In this document: one piece after another, positions 33,962-40,309 of the stretch
Layout: every line of letters begins with the position of its first letter
Position numbering within the stretch: the first letter of the stretch is position 1
DNA from: Patescibacteria group bacterium
GTDB taxonomy: Bacteria; Patescibacteriota; Patescibacteriia; Patescibacteriales; JAQTRU01
Length of the DNA stretch: 40,309 nt
Assembly (NCBI GenBank): GCA_028711415.1
Contig: JAQTSG010000005.1
Span: forward strand, 1 to 40,309
Reading direction: 5' to 3'
Made by a program: the position numbers and the translations under genes
Notes under the pieces: generated by a model
What the model was told of the DNA's origin: nothing
Database searches by the model: none
What the model saw: only the letters and a program-made list of their open reading frames with translations

Positions 33962-36331
33962 ATGTATTATAAAATAACTTCTCTAATATTAAGTTCCACT
34001 CAAAATTCTGGCCAAACGAGCGAAGTTTTTGTCGCCCAGCCGGACGCCAATAAAGAGACTCTGGCCGGAAAACTTTTTGCTTTGATTGAAGTCAATTCAA
34101 GAAAAAGCGAGGCCTTAAAAATTATTAATTTTTTGGTTAACGCCTTAAACCACAATTATTACCAGAATGAAAAAATAATCCTGCGGGAAAGGATAAGCAC
34201 TCTAAAGGTAGAGCATATTTTTGAAACCTCTTTAGCTAAAACTAATAAAGAGCTGCTTGATTTCCTGGAAAGGGAAAAAATAAATATTCCTCTATCGGCT
34301 TTCAATATTACGGTAGGCATCGCCTACGAAAACGAACTGCATTTCTCCAATCTCGGGAAAAACCGCTGTTTGCTTATCTATAAGCACCGGGAAGAGCCGA
34401 AGGTAATGCCCGGCAAGCTAAAATTTTCCTCTGCCCCTAAACCGGAGGTAAGCTACAAAATCGTTGACTTAAGCCAGAACAGTAAAACCCAGACTCCGAC
34501 CGGAGGCGGGAAAGGGAAAAGACTCTCTGCCCACCCCGACGGGACGATAAAATTATTTTCTAATATTGTGAGCGGCGTGATTCCGACCGGCGGCTACTTT
34601 CTCTTTACTAACGAAACTCTGCCTGAATATCTTTCCGGCAGGCAGCTTATTGATATTATAACGAAACTGCCTCCGGCCGGGGCGATTGAGCAGATAAAAA
34701 ATATCTTGGGCGGCGTTAACGCTTACGTATCTTTCTTGGGGCTTCTCATAAAAAATACGACGGGCTTAAAGCCGGCCGCCGAAATTGAGCCGACGGCCGA
34801 AGTCTCCGCCAGAGACTCAATTACCCGCCTTAACTCTACGGAAGAAAAAACGGAAAATCTTCTTATGCCGTCAGGGATGATAAACTTTAAAAAATGGCTT
34901 AAAGTCCCGGCCTCGATTTCGGCAAAGTTAAAAACCCAAGGAAGCGTTGACCGAAACAAACAAAATTTTTTAATGAAAGATAAAATATTTTTTAGGAAAA
35001 AACAGACCTGGATTTTTGCCAAAAAGATAATTCTTATTCTGCGGGATATCTTTGCCAACCTGATTTATCTCCTTATTTATCTCTTAAAAGTTCTTACCAG
35101 TAAAGAGCAGGCGAAAATATTAGGCGCAAGAATTATCGAAAAAATCCGGTCAGACCGCGAGAATATTAAAGAGAAAAAAGAAAAAATCTGGCTTTGGCTA
35201 AAAAATCTTAACCGGAGAAATAAAATTTTTCTTTTCGCCGCCGCTATCTGCCTCCTGCTTTTTGTTATCAGCTTATCCTTTACCGGCGTAAAGAATAAAA
35301 TAAAAGAGGAAAAAGTCGCCTTTGCCGATTTAGTAAAAACGGTTGAGCAGAAACAAAACCAGGTTGACGCCCATCTCCTTTACAATAACGAAGAAGGGGC
35401 AAAAACTATCTTAGACGAGCTGAAAGGAATGATAGAAAATCTCCCTCAAGAAACGGAGGAGCAAAAAGAATACTACGAAAGAATTACGAAAAAAAACGGG
35501 GAGCAACTGGAAAAAATAAGGCATATCGTAATTATTGAAACCGGAGTCCCTTTAGCCGATTTCGCTAATCTTAATAAGGCGGCCGAAGCGGCTAATATAA
35601 TTTTAGCCGGCAATAAAATTTATGCCGGGGACGGAGCGCAAAAGACAATTTATACTTTAGATTTATCTAAAAATCTGATTACGGCCGTAACTGATCTAAA
35701 CCAGCCGATAAAAGACCTTCTCTCTCCGGTCCTTGATAATAACAAAAATATTTATTATTTAAATAATAATTCTATTATCCAGCTTAAGACGGAAACTGAA
35801 GAAATTTCCAATTTAACCATTGACTTTCCCTCGGGGCGAGAAAATATTGTTGCCGCCACCGGCTATAATAACCTGCTTTATTTTTTGGATAAAAAGGACG
35901 GGCAAATTTACCGCTACCGAAAAACCGAAGGCGGGTTTTCTTCCAGGGAAAAATGGATGAAAGATAAAGCGGATTTCTCTCAAGCCGCCAGCTTTTCCAT
36001 TGATGGGCAGGTTTATGTCCTAAATTCCGATGGCGGCGTCCTTAAATATCTAAAAGGCGAAGAGCAGGACTTTTCTCTAAAAGCGATTGACCCGCCTTTT
36101 ACCGTTGCCAAAAAAATTATTGTTTCCCCGGATTTGGAATATATCTATATTTTAGAACCAGCCAGCAAACGGCTCGCCATCTTTAATAAAACCGGAGACT
36201 TTTTAAGCCAATACCGATTTGACAAGCTCAATAACTTAAAAGATTTTGACGTGGATGAAAAGGGTAAAAAAATATATGTCTTAGATGGAACTAAAGTTTA
36301 CGCCATTGACGCCACGCATTTTAAAAAATAA
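33962..36331 (+). CDS. Large membrane protein: PP2C-like domain, transmembrane segment, beta-propeller-like domain
   Basis: A 789-residue protein with three parts. Residues about 1-270 resemble a PP2C phosphatase fold, with ITVGIAYENELHFSNLGKNRCLLIYK (about 115-140) matching the GDSR-type strand, and TGGYFLFTNETLPEYL (about 216-231) in the place of D.hLLLCSDGL; the metal-binding Asp residues are replaced, so it is probably inactive. A long amphipathic segment lies at about 350-378 and a strong membrane segment at about 421-441. After a coiled coil (about 445-515), the C-terminal part (about 520-789) has repeating strands such as NKIYAGDGAQKTIYTLDL and YIYILEPASKRLAIFNKTGD, typical of a beta-propeller. 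Similar proteins recur in CPR genomes. A sensor or scaffold across the membrane is plausible but unproven. Confidence 0.7.
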   Translation: MYYKITSLILSSTQNSGQTSEVFVAQPDANKETLAGKLFALIEVNSRKSEALKIINFLVNALNHNYYQNEKIILRERISTLKVEHIFETSLAKTNKELLDFLEREKINIPLSAFNITVGIAYENELHFSNLGKNRCLLIYKHREEPKVMPGKLKFSSAPKPEVSYKIVDLSQNSKTQTPTGGGKGKRLSAHPDGTIKLFSNIVSGVIPTGGYFLFTNETLPEYLSGRQLIDIITKLPPAGAIEQIKNILGGVNAYVSFLGLLIKNTTGLKPAAEIEPTAEVSARDSITRLNSTEEKTENLLMPSGMINFKKWLKVPASISAKLKTQGSVDRNKQNFLMKDKIFFRKKQTWIFAKKIILILRDIFANLIYLLIYLLKVLTSKEQAKILGARIIEKIRSDRENIKEKKEKIWLWLKNLNRRNKIFLFAAAICLLLFVISLSFTGVKNKIKEEKVAFADLVKTVEQKQNQVDAHLLYNNEEGAKTILDELKGMIENLPQETEEQKEYYERITKKNGEQLEKIRHIVIIETGVPLADFANLNKAAEAANIILAGNKIYAGDGAQKTIYTLDLSKNLITAVTDLNQPIKDLLSPVLDNNKNIYYLNNNSIIQLKTETEEISNLTIDFPSGRENIVAATGYNNLLYFLDKKDGQIYRYRKTEGGFSSREKWMKDKADFSQAASFSIDGQVYVLNSDGGVLKYLKGEEQDFSLKAIDPPFTVAKKIIVSPDLEYIYILEPASKRLAIFNKTGDFLSQYRFDKLNNLKDFDVDEKGKKIYVLDGTKVYAIDATHFKK

Positions 36332-36355
36332 ATATAAAAATTTATTTATTTTTGA

Positions 36356-36361
36356 TATAAT
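36356..36361 (+). promoter_or_regulatory. -10 element of the methyltransferase gene, leaderless arrangement
   Basis: A perfect TATAAT ends seven bases before the ATG at 36368, so transcription would start at about the start codon. The -35 region is not consensus. dnaB shows the same seven-base spacing. Confidence 0.35.
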
Positions 36362-36367
36362 GAAAGC

Positions 36368-37162
36368 ATGAAGTATAAATCTTATTACAAATACGGCAAT
36401 TTTTCTCTTTTTCATGGTAATTGTCTTGATATTTTAGCTGAAATTCCAGAAAATTCGGTTGATATGATTTTCGCCGATCCGCCATATTTGTTATCAAACG
36501 GAGGATTTACCTGTCATGCTGGTCAAATGGTAAGCGTAAACAAGGGGCAATGGGATGTAAGCAATGGATTAAAGAAAGACTTTGAATTTCATTTAGCTTG
36601 GATTGAAGCCTGCAAAAGAGTTTTGAAACCAGGTGGCACTCTTTGGATTAGCGGAACTTATCATTCAATCTATCAATGCGGTTTTGCATTACAGGTCGCC
36701 AAATTTCATATTTTAAACGATATAGCGTGGTTTAAACCAAATGCCTCGCCAAATTTATCTTGCCGCTTTTTTACCGCTAGCCATGAAACGCTTATTTGGG
36801 CGCGCAAAGATAAAAACGGCAAGCATAAATTTAATTATAAGTTAATGAAAGACGGAAATTGGCCGGAGGATTTTATTAAAAAACAGGGACTCCAAATGAG
36901 AAGTGTTTGGGCGATTTACCCGCCAAGAAATGGAGAAAAAAAATTCGGCAAGCACCCAACGCAAAAACCGATTGATTTATTAGTCCGAATTATTTTAGCC
37001 AGCACCAACAAAGACGATTTGATTATAGATCCGTTTACGGGCTCGTCTACGACGGGTTTAGCCGCTTTTTTAAATGACCGTAAATTTATTGGCATTGATT
37101 TAGAAAAAAAATATTTAGATTTATCCGTAAAAAGATTAAAGGATTTAGAAAAATCAAAATAA
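36368..37162 (+). CDS. DpnA-like DNA adenine methyltransferase (probable GATC specificity)
   Basis: A 264-residue beta-class amino-methyltransferase: catalytic DPPY at 37-40, then the SAM-binding motif DPFTGSSTTG at about 221-230, with KHPTQKP just before it. The sequence DPPYLLSNGGF, MVSVNKGQWD, NASPNLSCRFFTASHETLIWARK closely recalls DpnA (M2.DpnII), which methylates adenine in GATC, including single-stranded DNA. It overlaps nothing and is followed four bases later by a MutH-like endonuclease gene, so the pair forms a probable restriction-modification unit. Unlike DpnII systems, no second (Dam-type) methyltransferase is adjacent. Specificity is inferred from similarity. Confidence 0.88.
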   Translation: MKYKSYYKYGNFSLFHGNCLDILAEIPENSVDMIFADPPYLLSNGGFTCHAGQMVSVNKGQWDVSNGLKKDFEFHLAWIEACKRVLKPGGTLWISGTYHSIYQCGFALQVAKFHILNDIAWFKPNASPNLSCRFFTASHETLIWARKDKNGKHKFNYKLMKDGNWPEDFIKKQGLQMRSVWAIYPPRNGEKKFGKHPTQKPIDLLVRIILASTNKDDLIIDPFTGSSTTGLAAFLNDRKFIGIDLEKKYLDLSVKRLKDLEKSK

Positions 37163-37166
37163 TAAT

Positions 37167-37811
37167 ATGAAAATTATAACTCGAACAGTCGCAATAAACA
37201 ATCTCAAAAAATATATTGGTAAAAATTTAAGGGAGCTTGCCTTGAAATACAAAATAACAACTTACGAAACAGGAAAACAAAACAAAGGGTGGAAAGGTTT
37301 GATTCTAGAAAGATTAGCGGGGCTGGAAAATAATGTTTCCAAAGCGCCAAATGGTTTGTCGTGGGAATTAAAATCAGTCAGCTTCCATGAGGTCAAAGGG
37401 CAATTAACGCCCAAGGAAACTATGGCCATAACCATGATTAACCCAAAAGAACTAAAAGAAACAGAATTTTTTGGCAGCCACTGCTGGAACAAATTAAAAG
37501 CGATTATTTTTTGCGCCGTAAAATGGAACGGTAAAAATTCAGATGACGGTCAATTAATTAAAGTTGCGAGTTTGGATTTTAGTGAAGATGACAAGTTAAT
37601 CAAAGAAATAAAAGCTGACTACGATTTTATCAGAGCTAAATTAATTAAAAAAGGTTTCAGTGCATTAACAGGCAAAGACGGAAAATGGATACAGGCCAGG
37701 ACAAAAGGCACGGGCGGAGTTAATCCGCGAACTGGCGAACGTCGGCCGATTACTCGTGCATTTTATGCTCGCAAAGAATTAGTTAAAAAGATATTTGAAC
37801 TAGCTAAATAA
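37167..37811 (+). CDS. MutH/Sau3AI-like endonuclease, probable GATC restriction enzyme
   Basis: A 214-residue protein resembling MutH along its whole length: GKNLRELALKYKI...NKGWKGLILERLAGL (about 18-53), WELKSVSF (66-73) with the E67-x-K69 of the active site, CWNKLKAIIFCAVKW (about 104-118), a helical region, WIQARTKG and the C-terminal RAFYARKELVKKIFE. In MutH and Sau3AI an Asp lies seven residues before the Glu; here that position is Ala60, and the nearby chain is KAPNG, so the catalytic Asp is not seen. Either N62 or another residue substitutes, or the enzyme is impaired. Pairing with the methyltransferase supports a GATC-specific restriction role. The two genes are AT-rich. Confidence 0.82.
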   Translation: MKIITRTVAINNLKKYIGKNLRELALKYKITTYETGKQNKGWKGLILERLAGLENNVSKAPNGLSWELKSVSFHEVKGQLTPKETMAITMINPKELKETEFFGSHCWNKLKAIIFCAVKWNGKNSDDGQLIKVASLDFSEDDKLIKEIKADYDFIRAKLIKKGFSALTGKDGKWIQARTKGTGGVNPRTGERRPITRAFYARKELVKKIFELAK

Positions 37812-37824
37812 TAAGTGTCAAATA

Positions 37825-37854
37825 TAAAAAAGACGGGAACAACCCCGTCTTTTT
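37825..37854. terminator. Bidirectional terminator between the endonuclease gene and rplL
   Basis: Twelve-base arms AAAAAAGACGGG (37825-37836) and complement (37843-37854) flank a six-base loop; usable in both directions. Confidence 0.9.
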
Positions 37855-37874
37855 TATATTTTATTTTTGATTTT

Positions 37875-38276
37875 TTATTTTAATGTCACTTTGGCTCCGG
37901 CCTCTTCTAAGGCCTTTTTCATGGTTTCCGCGTCTTCTTTCTTGACGCCTTCTTTCACCATTTTCGGAGCGCCGTCCACCAAGTCTTTGGCGTCTTTTAA
38001 GCCCATATCAGTGACGGCTCGGACCGCTTTAATCACGGCGATTTTGTTTCCGCCGGCTTCAGTTAACTCAACGTCAAAGCTGGTTTTTTCTTCAACCGGA
38101 GCGGCCGCGGCGGCCGGGCCAGCCATCATCATGGCCGGAGCGGCGGCGGACACGCCGAATTTGTCTTCCAGGATTTTAACCAATTCGGCTAAATCAAGGA
38201 CGGACATTTTTTCAATTTCCCCGACTAGGGATTTGAATTTTTCAGGAACTATTACTTCCTTTTTTTCTTCTGACAT
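37875..38276 (-). CDS. rplL: 50S ribosomal protein L7/L12
   Basis: L7/L12 forms the flexible stalk that recruits translation factors. The 133-residue product has the N-terminal dimerisation helix region (about 12-42), an Ala/Met/Pro-rich hinge (about 43-60), and a complete C-terminal domain with [42 protein letters not shown] (about 63-104) and the closing [12 protein letters not shown]. It is transcribed after rplJ but separated from it by 206 bases of repeat-filled spacer, longer than the usual short gap. A bidirectional terminator follows. Confidence 0.97.
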   Translation of the reverse strand: MSEEKKEVIVPEKFKSLVGEIEKMSVLDLAELVKILEDKFGVSAAAPAMMMAGPAAAAAPVEEKTSFDVELTEAGGNKIAVIKAVRAVTDMGLKDAKDLVDGAPKMVKEGVKKEDAETMKKALEEAGAKVTLK

Positions 38277-38340
38277 AATTTTATTTAGTTATTTAATAAT
38301 ATAGCCCGAATAAATTAACCTGAAACAAACTAAGGAGAAA

Positions 38341-38462
38341 TATTACAATTTAAAATTCAAAAGGCGAAAGTCAAAATTTAAGGTCAAAAGTCAAAATTTT
38401 CTGTTTTTTAATTTTAGATTACTTTTGGATTTTGAATTGTATTTTTGATTTTTGAACCAACA
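38341..38462. repeat. Word-type inverted repeat between rplJ and rplL
   Basis: Left words AATTTAAAATTCAAAAGGCG and AAAGTCAAAATTT are matched by AATTTTAGATTACTTTTGGA and TTTTGAATTGTATTTTTGAT on the right. It splits a normally tight ribosomal protein pair without a strong terminator T-run. Confidence 0.65.
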
Positions 38463-38482
38463 ATAAACTTTAATGGCAAATA

Positions 38483-39007
38483 TTACTTCTTATCCCCAAT
38501 CGCTTTTAACACCACAACCAAACCTCTTAAATTCCCGGAAAGGACATGAACGAAACCGGAAATCGGCGCCTGCATGGAGCCGACCATCTTAGCGTACAAT
38601 TCCTGCTTGCTTGGCAAATTGGATAAAGTCTCCACCACTTCGGAAGGAATAAACTTATTTTCTAAAATTCCGCCGACAAAACTAATTTTATCCGGCGTCC
38701 CCTTTTTGAACTGGCCGGTAATTTTAGCCGGCGCCACTTCGTCATCATAGCCGAAAATGGCCGCGACTTTTCCTTCAAGCCCCCTGATATCCAAGTCTTT
38801 CATTCCGCTATTTTTAAAAGCCAGGTCAAGCAAGGTTTTTTTAGCTACGTAATACTCGCCGCCTTCCGCTTTAAGCTTATTTCTTAAATCCTCGTTTTCC
38901 TTAACTCCCAGACTGTTAAACTTAGCAAAAACAACCGACTTAGCCCGCTTTATTTTTTCGGTTAAACTTTCTAAAATTTCCTTTTTTTGTTCTCTTGTTT
39001 TAGGCAT
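38483..39007 (-). CDS. rplJ: 50S ribosomal protein L10
   Basis: L10 anchors the L7/L12 stalk. From the ATG at 39007 it is 174 residues and begins MPKTREQKKEILESLTEKIK, the normal family N-terminus, followed by SVVFAKFNSLGVKENEDLR, EYYVAKKTLLDLAF and the C-terminal L12-binding helix. A longer frame reaches 39088, but its extra 27 residues come from the upstream repeat, so the shorter start is chosen. Upstream lies an L10 leader with attenuator hairpins, implying autoregulation by the L10-L12 complex. rplK and rplA, often located just upstream in other bacteria, are not here. Confidence 0.95.
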   Translation of the reverse strand: MPKTREQKKEILESLTEKIKRAKSVVFAKFNSLGVKENEDLRNKLKAEGGEYYVAKKTLLDLAFKNSGMKDLDIRGLEGKVAAIFGYDDEVAPAKITGQFKKGTPDKISFVGGILENKFIPSEVVETLSNLPSKQELYAKMVGSMQAPISGFVHVLSGNLRGLVVVLKAIGDKK

Positions 39008-39008
39008 A

Positions 39009-39140
39009 TCTTTTATTACGAATTCACAAATATTATCATCACCGTCCCGCCAAGGCGGGATGACGGGACAAATAACACAAATAATCATAAATAAAAAATT
39101 CCAATTTGTGACATTTGTGCTTGATTTGTAATTTGTATTA
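39009..39140. repeat. Word-type inverted repeat upstream of rplJ with internal hairpin
   Basis: ACGAATTCACAAATATTATC on the left pairs loosely with ACAAAT-complement words (AATTTGTGACATTTGTGC, GATTTGTAATTTGTA) on the right. In the middle is a CCCGCC-AA-GGCGGG hairpin (39046-39059). Words are related to the repeat between rsmH and ftsL. It lies in the rplJ mRNA leader. Confidence 0.7.
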
Positions 39141-39143
39141 AAT

Positions 39144-39167
39144 AAAAAAGCTGTGTTTTACCACAGC
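39144..39167 (-). terminator. Attenuator/terminator 2 in the rplJ leader
   Basis: GCTGTG (39150-39155) pairs with CACAGC (39162-39167), followed on the minus strand by six T. It lies between the L10 leader and the coding sequence. Confidence 0.75.
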
Positions 39168-39171
39168 CGAT

Positions 39172-39192
39172 AAAAAAGCCAAAAACGGCTTT
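39172..39192 (-). terminator. Attenuator/terminator 1 in the rplJ leader
   Basis: AAAGCC (39175-39180) and GGCTTT (39187-39192) pair around six bases, followed by a T-run on the minus strand, just after the L10 leader element. Confidence 0.7.
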
Positions 39193-39233
39193 CTTACCTC
39201 GGCAGGTCTTATTCTTCGCCTGCTGTCTGCGGT
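39193..39233 (-). ncRNA. L10 ribosomal protein leader
   Basis: The minus strand reads ACCGCAGACAGCAGGCG, then a short loop, then GACCTGCCGAGGTAAG. The pieces GCAGACAGCAGG and CCTGCCGAGGT are the hallmark of the L10 leader, to which the L10-L12 complex binds to repress its own operon. The pairing CAGG/CCTG and ACC/GGT closes the structure. Confidence 0.88.
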
Positions 39234-39262
39234 AAAATCTTTAATATTTATTGTCTATAACT

Positions 39263-39290
39263 ATAATAGCAGATTAAAAATATATGTCAA
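39263..39290 (-). promoter_or_regulatory. rplJ-rplL promoter
   Basis: TTGACA (39290-39285), a 16-base spacer and TATTAT (39268-39263) on the minus strand; the start would be near 39256, just ahead of the L10 leader. Confidence 0.8.
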
Positions 39291-39299
39291 GGGCATGGT

Positions 39300-39382
39300 C
39301 AAGAAAGCAAGAAAACAAGAAAGCAATAAAACAAAATACTAAAAGGAAAAAATAATTGCTTTCTTGTTTTCTTGCTTTCTTG
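39300..39382. repeat. 28-base perfect inverted repeat between divergent promoters
   Basis: Arms at 39300-39327 and 39355-39382 are perfectly complementary and consist of the words CAAGAAAGCAAGAAAACAAG; the right side continues for another unit to about 39395. It separates the rplJ promoter from the ATP-grasp gene promoter. Confidence 0.88.
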
Positions 39383-39400
39383 TTTTCTTGCTTTTTCTCC

Positions 39401-39429
39401 TTGACATTTGTTTTCTAAAAAATTATAAT
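39401..39429 (+). promoter_or_regulatory. Promoter of the ATP-grasp gene
   Basis: TTGACA (39401-39406), a 17-base spacer and TATAAT (39424-39429), both perfect consensus. A GGAGGAG ribosome binding site follows at 39473-39479. Confidence 0.88.
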
Positions 39430-39490
39430 TTAGTAAGTAAGAGTATTTTTATATTTTGCCATTAAAAAAAATTGGAGGAGAAAAAAAATT

Positions 39491-40309
39491 ATGAACTCAA
39501 ACGGAAGCTTCGCGGGAAAAACTATTCTTTTAGTTAACACCGGCTCAATCAAAAAGAAATTCATTTTAAAAAAATTAAAAAAAATGGAATTAACCGTGGT
39601 CGCCCTGAACAAAGAAAAAAATTGGGCGGACGGTTATGTTGACTATTGGGTACTGGCCGATACTAATAATCACGGCCGGGCGATAGAAGCTTTAGAATCT
39701 TTTTTAACCGCTAATCCTAACGTTAAAATCGACGGCGTTATCACTTTTTGGGAAGATGATGTTCTCTTGACCGCTAAAATTTCCGATCGGTTAAACCTTA
39801 TCGGCATTCCTTTTAAAATTGCCAAAAAGGCCAGAAATAAATACTTGTTTAGGGAATTCTGCAAGGAAAATAAGATTAAAGCTCCTCAATATACCCTCTT
39901 AAAATCCAAAGACCTTGATTATGTAAGCCAGAATTTTAATTTTCCCTTAGTAATAAAACCGGCTTACGGTTCGTCAAGCGCTTTTGTCGTTAAGGTGGAA
40001 AATAAAGAGGAGCTGGCTAACACTTACAATTACATAAAGAAAAATATTTCCACCACCACGGAATCGGCGCTGTCTGACGGTTTGGAAATACTGGCGGAAG
40101 AATATATTGACGGTGAAGAGGTGGATATCAATATTATTCTCCAGAACGGAAAAATAAAATTTTACTCAATCGTGGATAACTATAAAACTGACGAACCCTT
40201 CTTTGTTGAAACCCAATGGGCTATCCCCTCCCGCCTTCATAAAAACGACCAGCAGGCCTTGGTGGAAATGGCGGAAATGATTTTGGAAAAATTGGGCGTG
40301 CAGAACGGC
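39491..40309 (+). CDS. ATP-grasp domain protein (3' end outside window)
   Basis: ATP-grasp enzymes join a carboxylate to an amine or thiol with ATP. The frame is open from the ATG at 39491 to the window edge (273 codons). The N-terminal domain (about 1-100) has a nucleotide-binding-like strand KTILLVNTG and VITFWEDDVLLTAKISDRL (about 83-101). The ATP-grasp domain begins at ARNKYLFREFCKENKIKAPQY (about 115-135), with the first ATP-binding loop PLVIKPAYGSSSAFVVKV (about 152-169) and EEYIDGEEVDINIILQNGKI (about 207-226). It resembles the carbamoyl-phosphate-synthetase-like L-amino acid ligase group. The ribosome binding site GGAGGAG and a consensus promoter are unusually good for this genome. 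Substrate unknown. Confidence 0.88.
   Translation, partial: MNSNGSFAGKTILLVNTGSIKKKFILKKLKKMELTVVALNKEKNWADGYVDYWVLADTNNHGRAIEALESFLTANPNVKIDGVITFWEDDVLLTAKISDRLNLIGIPFKIAKKARNKYLFREFCKENKIKAPQYTLLKSKDLDYVSQNFNFPLVIKPAYGSSSAFVVKVENKEELANTYNYIKKNISTTTESALSDGLEILAEEYIDGEEVDINIILQNGKIKFYSIVDNYKTDEPFFVETQWAIPSRLHKNDQQALVEMAEMILEKLGVQNG

Noticed and set aside
36368-37811. Avoidance of GATC in the window as proof of an active restriction system
   Set aside because: GATC sites are present at several places, and an exact count against expectation could not be made reliably by eye.
39008-39088. A longer L10 start adding 27 residues
   Set aside because: The extra residues are encoded by an intergenic repeat and do not resemble L10; the start at 39007 gives the normal N-terminus.

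Overview
The window looks like a chromosomal segment of a Patescibacteria (CPR) bacterium, probably Parcubacteria-like. This is inferred from gene content: an AT-rich backbone with few clear Shine-Dalgarno sequences, a MurF lacking its N-terminal domain, a half-length TsaB, a minimal dcw cluster, and a PP2C-like/membrane/beta-propeller protein of a kind common in that group. No 16S rRNA is present to confirm it.

Layout. 1-2650: partial CDP-alcohol phosphatidyltransferase, tRNA-Thr and tRNA-Lys (minus), then dnaB (plus). 2761-3793: ybaB-recR. 3922-8218 (minus): rplU, a family 2 glycosyltransferase, a YerC/TrpR-like regulator, an HD hydrolase, and rmlA/rmlD-like sugar-nucleotide genes. 8402-9771 (plus): alpha/beta hydrolase and Nudix hydrolase. 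9861-15518 (minus): mraZ, a possible small ORF, rsmH, an ftsL-like gene, a class B PBP gene and murF, read from a strong promoter at about 15.9 kb through a long structured leader. 16225-23447 (minus): surface polysaccharide cluster with an O-antigen ligase/polymerase-like protein, three GT4 glycosyltransferases, a GHL15-like glycosidase and tsaB. 23518-32900 (minus): seven exported proteins plus a Wzz-like protein. 33165-36331: a winged-helix regulator divergent from the PP2C-like protein. 36368-37811: a DpnA-like methyltransferase and MutH-like nuclease pair. 37875-39007 (minus): rplL and rplJ with an L10 leader. From 39491 (plus): a partial ATP-grasp protein.

The exported-protein block stands out. 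Its genes have strong Shine-Dalgarno sites, look richer in G+C, and lack the repeats that fill backbone spacers. They encode lipoproteins, a LysM protein, an OmpA-like protein, a DUF5018-like lipoprotein, and a protein with a type IX-like C-terminal domain. Two of them share an apparently uncharacterised domain of about 100 residues ending in a (G/T)GYNF signature. The spacers of this block carry two arrays of small hairpins, most capped by the same four-base loop (GATA on the transcribed strand).

Elsewhere nearly every backbone spacer holds an inverted or tandem repeat built from 6-9 base words that differ from locus to locus. Several abut or contain the stop codon of the upstream gene. A separate palindromic repeat occurs once between genes and once in frame inside the family 2 glycosyltransferase. 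The hairpin arrays, the word repeats and the shared domain are the best candidates for undescribed biology here.
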